Positions 61,428-64,000 of a stretch of DNA of 64,000 nucleotides are shown here, one piece after another (the first letter of the stretch is position 1; every line of letters starts with the position of its first letter). Source of the stretch: Theodoxus fluviatilis (Eukaryota > Mollusca > Gastropoda > Cycloneritida > Neritidae); contig JAWQFJ010017343.1 of assembly GCA_034096865.1 (NCBI GenBank), positions 201,001 through 265,000 of the forward strand, in the 5' to 3' direction. Under the pieces are notes generated by a model. That model was not told the DNA's origin and made no database searches. It saw nothing but the letters and a program-made list of their open reading frames with translations. The translations under genes and the position numbers were made by a program.

Positions 61428-62186
61428 TACCACTAGTACCAGGCACAGACTGAGACATGTAGAGCGAGCAGCCGTGTTGGCAGGCAGCTCCACGGCTACC
61501 AGGTGCACATGCAGAAAGACGAAGAAAGGCGGGAAGACGGACTGATTGACTGACAGGCTGATACAAAAGGATTTTCACTCCCTTATCTGAGATTTTCCTC
61601 ACGACAACTCGTCTGACGGTGGCTTTAGAGCGACTGAGAAACGCGGCACGGTACCGACACTGGGAGATCATGGACTAGCCAGGGCTAATCCAGCTACAAC
61701 GATTTCCCAAAGCTCCGTTCGAGACGAGACGGGTGACAATAGACGTTTACGGGCTTCCACTTCCCTGCAAGGGAAAACAAATACACCAAAGTAACCGCTC
61801 GCCCCGGCGAAATTATTGACGGCTTTATCCCCTTACCCGGCGCGCTGCCTCAACAACACCGCATGTTGCCATCAACAATGGATGAGTGTTCACCCAGCAG
61901 GGCCGATCCGTCGGGGATAAAAACACGGCCTATTGTGCTCCTACCTAGGCGTGGTAGATTCATGGAGAAGTGTGGCCAGCTGCAGCTATAGGCATTCCAG
62001 CGACTGACTGTGACTGTGTCAACATAGTGTCTTCACAACGCAGAGGAAAGGAAGATATGAATGAATGAGAGAAGATTGGAGGTGAAAGGAATGAATGTGA
62101 GAGCTGGAGAGAGAGATTGGAGATGAAAGGAATGAATAAGAGCTAGAGAGAGCTAGAGAGAGAGACATAGAGAGAGAGAGAGAGAG

Positions 62187-62373
62187 ATGGATGGATGGAT
62201 GGTGTTCTACGGCTTATCAGCCTTTGAAGGCTATGTAAGATCACTAAGCACGAAAATCACTAAAAGAGTTTAGAGTAAACGCAATTCAAGTCAGGGTGTC
62301 CCTAGTTATTCGCCTCTTACGAATCACGTAGGGAGACGCGGTGGGTCAATTCTTACCCCGAACCCACAGGGGG
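62187..62373 (-). mobile_element. SINE-like dispersed repeat, copy 5
   Basis: Full-length: CCCCCTGTGGGTTCGGGGTA start on the minus strand and (ATCC)n tail at 62187-62201. It is inserted in a (GA)n tract, with GA units on both sides. Confidence 0.8.
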
Positions 62374-63529
62374 GAGAGAGAGAGAGAGAGAGAGAGTAGG
62401 ATGAATGTGCTTCAAACGAAAGATATCGCACTCATGTGATCGTCTGCTAGGCATCTCCCCCACCAGACCTGGGTACCCCAAATTTTGCCTCTGTGTACTC
62501 ACTGGTTCAGAAATGCGTATATTTTAAAAACTGTGCGTATTTTTTGCGCGGACTGATAATTAAAAAAATGCAGCTTTTGGTTTGCACACATGATACTCCG
62601 CAGTCAGTCAGCGAGACAAAAACGTTTTGAAGTGGCAATGTAAGTGAAGAGTTAACTCCCCCTTGACCACACGCACACTCGATCTCGATGGTGGTCGACG
62701 CAGATCGACCGACTCCATGAAATTGTCGACGGGTTTTCCTGATAGCGCTCAGCCTAGGCCGCACCCGCCACCCCGCCTGACTGACTTTGCCTGTCCGGGG
62801 AGTTTCACCGTCATTACTGTTACACTGTTTATGTTTGCAACTAGAGCATCACACACACAGTATTCAAACTATCCAAGCGGCTATATAATTAAACAATCAA
62901 AATCGCAATTCAACTGCGCAAATTAATCTTCTCTGAAGAAACGGTGATGCTACCGAAACGCATACAATCAAAAGTTTGAGCAGCAGTCGAAAGACAAAAG
63001 GAACGCTAGAAAGGGTTCTGTCAAAGAGTTCTGGGAGCACAGGGCAGCCGTCGTGCTGCAGATAACCAAATAAATAAACACGAACAATGTGGAGCAATCA
63101 CACTGCGAAAAGTGCGGTGGTCACTGGCCCTAGGCCTGTGGAACCCCCCACAGTCACTCTCCGCAGTCATCTCGCGATTTGGATGAGGCAAGGACACAGA
63201 AGGCATTGTTTCACCTAAACCCGGACGCGTTACTTTTTGTCACGTTTGTGTCCAACATCAGCGTTGGGCCCTGGAGTTAGGGCGTAGGGACCACCCGTTG
63301 AGAGTCAAACGTGGGATGGAGTTATGTTATTGATATATATCCAAACACGCAGCTGGGTAACCGTACGAGGCCGTACGGCTACCTACAAAAAAAATTCGGT
63401 AGCCATACCGCACGGATACGGAACCTTTTGCAAAAACATTTGCTTATCATATATCCTCCAGGAACTTAAAGTGATCAAACCTATGATTTTCAGTACAGTG
63501 CATGTTGGATAATACAACCAAGAAACACA

Positions 63530-63602
63530 CACACACACGCGCGCGCGCGCGCGCGCACAAACACACATAGAGAGAAGGTGAGAGAGAAAGAGGGAAAGAG
63601 AG

Positions 63603-63670
<68 letters not shown>

Positions 63671-63706
63671 GACAGAGAAGAGAGAGAAGAGAGAGAGAGA
63701 GAGAGC

Positions 63707-63768
<62 letters not shown>
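63530..63768. repeat. (CA)n, (GC)n, (GA)n and (CAGA)n compound repeat
   Basis: CA to 63538, alternating CG to 63556, then GA-rich sequence interrupted by CAGA units near 63647-63672. Confidence 0.95.
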
Positions 63769-64000
63769 AGGTCTAGACTAAGCCTGGTCAAAAGACCAGT
63801 ATCCATAAGAACAATGAAAATACAGCCAGAGAGCCACGAGAATCAGCAACAGGCCCTGCCCAGCTGGACGCTTAAACAAGCCGAAGAATCTACTCTACTC
63901 TACTCATGGTGACCGTGAGCGTGCTCGCACAGACGCAGACTGACGCTAACCAGCCACAGCCACAAGGGCAGAGACTGTGCCACGCAAACTTTAACGGAAA

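Overview
The window looks like a piece of an animal nuclear genome, most probably a marine mollusc and likely a gastropod. This rests on an 18-exon metazoan gene with GT/AG introns, very heavy microsatellite load, Penelope-like, Ty3/gypsy and LINE remnants, and several dispersed families with short inverted ends. Nothing in it is bacterial. The species assignment is inference.

Layout. From 1 to about 7 kb lies the 5' part of a dipeptidyl peptidase 3 (DPP3) paralogue on the minus strand (copy B: three coding exons; the rest lies beyond the left edge), with a CpG-containing candidate 5' exon and promoter near 6.5-6.9 kb. From about 7.25 to 9.95 kb lies a decayed Ty3/gypsy copy, split by a much better preserved Penelope-like element (GIY-YIG ORF, 166-bp inverted terminal repeats, 12-bp target duplication). 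From 11.4 to 34.0 kb (5' leader to about 35.7 kb) lies a complete DPP3 gene on the minus strand (copy A): 18 coding exons, 735 codons, both zinc-binding motifs intact. Its introns hold a 6.4-kb array of about 140 units of 44/48 bp, a 35-bp array and a 54-bp array (all beside 5' splice sites), two copies of a repeat rich in nuclear-receptor half-sites, a DNA-transposon-like element at 31.7-32.3 kb and SINE-like copies.

From 36.37 to 43.48 kb lies a near-complete, young Ty3/gypsy retrotransposon on the plus strand. Its 736-bp LTRs differ at only three positions that I can see. It has a gag with two zinc knuckles, a textbook -1 frameshift site before protease, and one long RT-RNase H-integrase frame. 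It sits inside a (TCA)n microsatellite. From 43.6 kb to the right end there are LINE fragments, two inverted-repeat elements (45.08-45.31 and 49.49-50.23 kb), many microsatellites, and one possible small intronless gene at 58.2 kb. Most of 46.6-64 kb holds no gene I can support.

How it fits together. The host content is a tandem DPP3 pair in head-to-tail orientation. Everything else is repeat or transposon sequence. The most unusual structure is the repeated amplification of sequence beside, and in two cases including, the 5' splice sites of DPP3 copy A.
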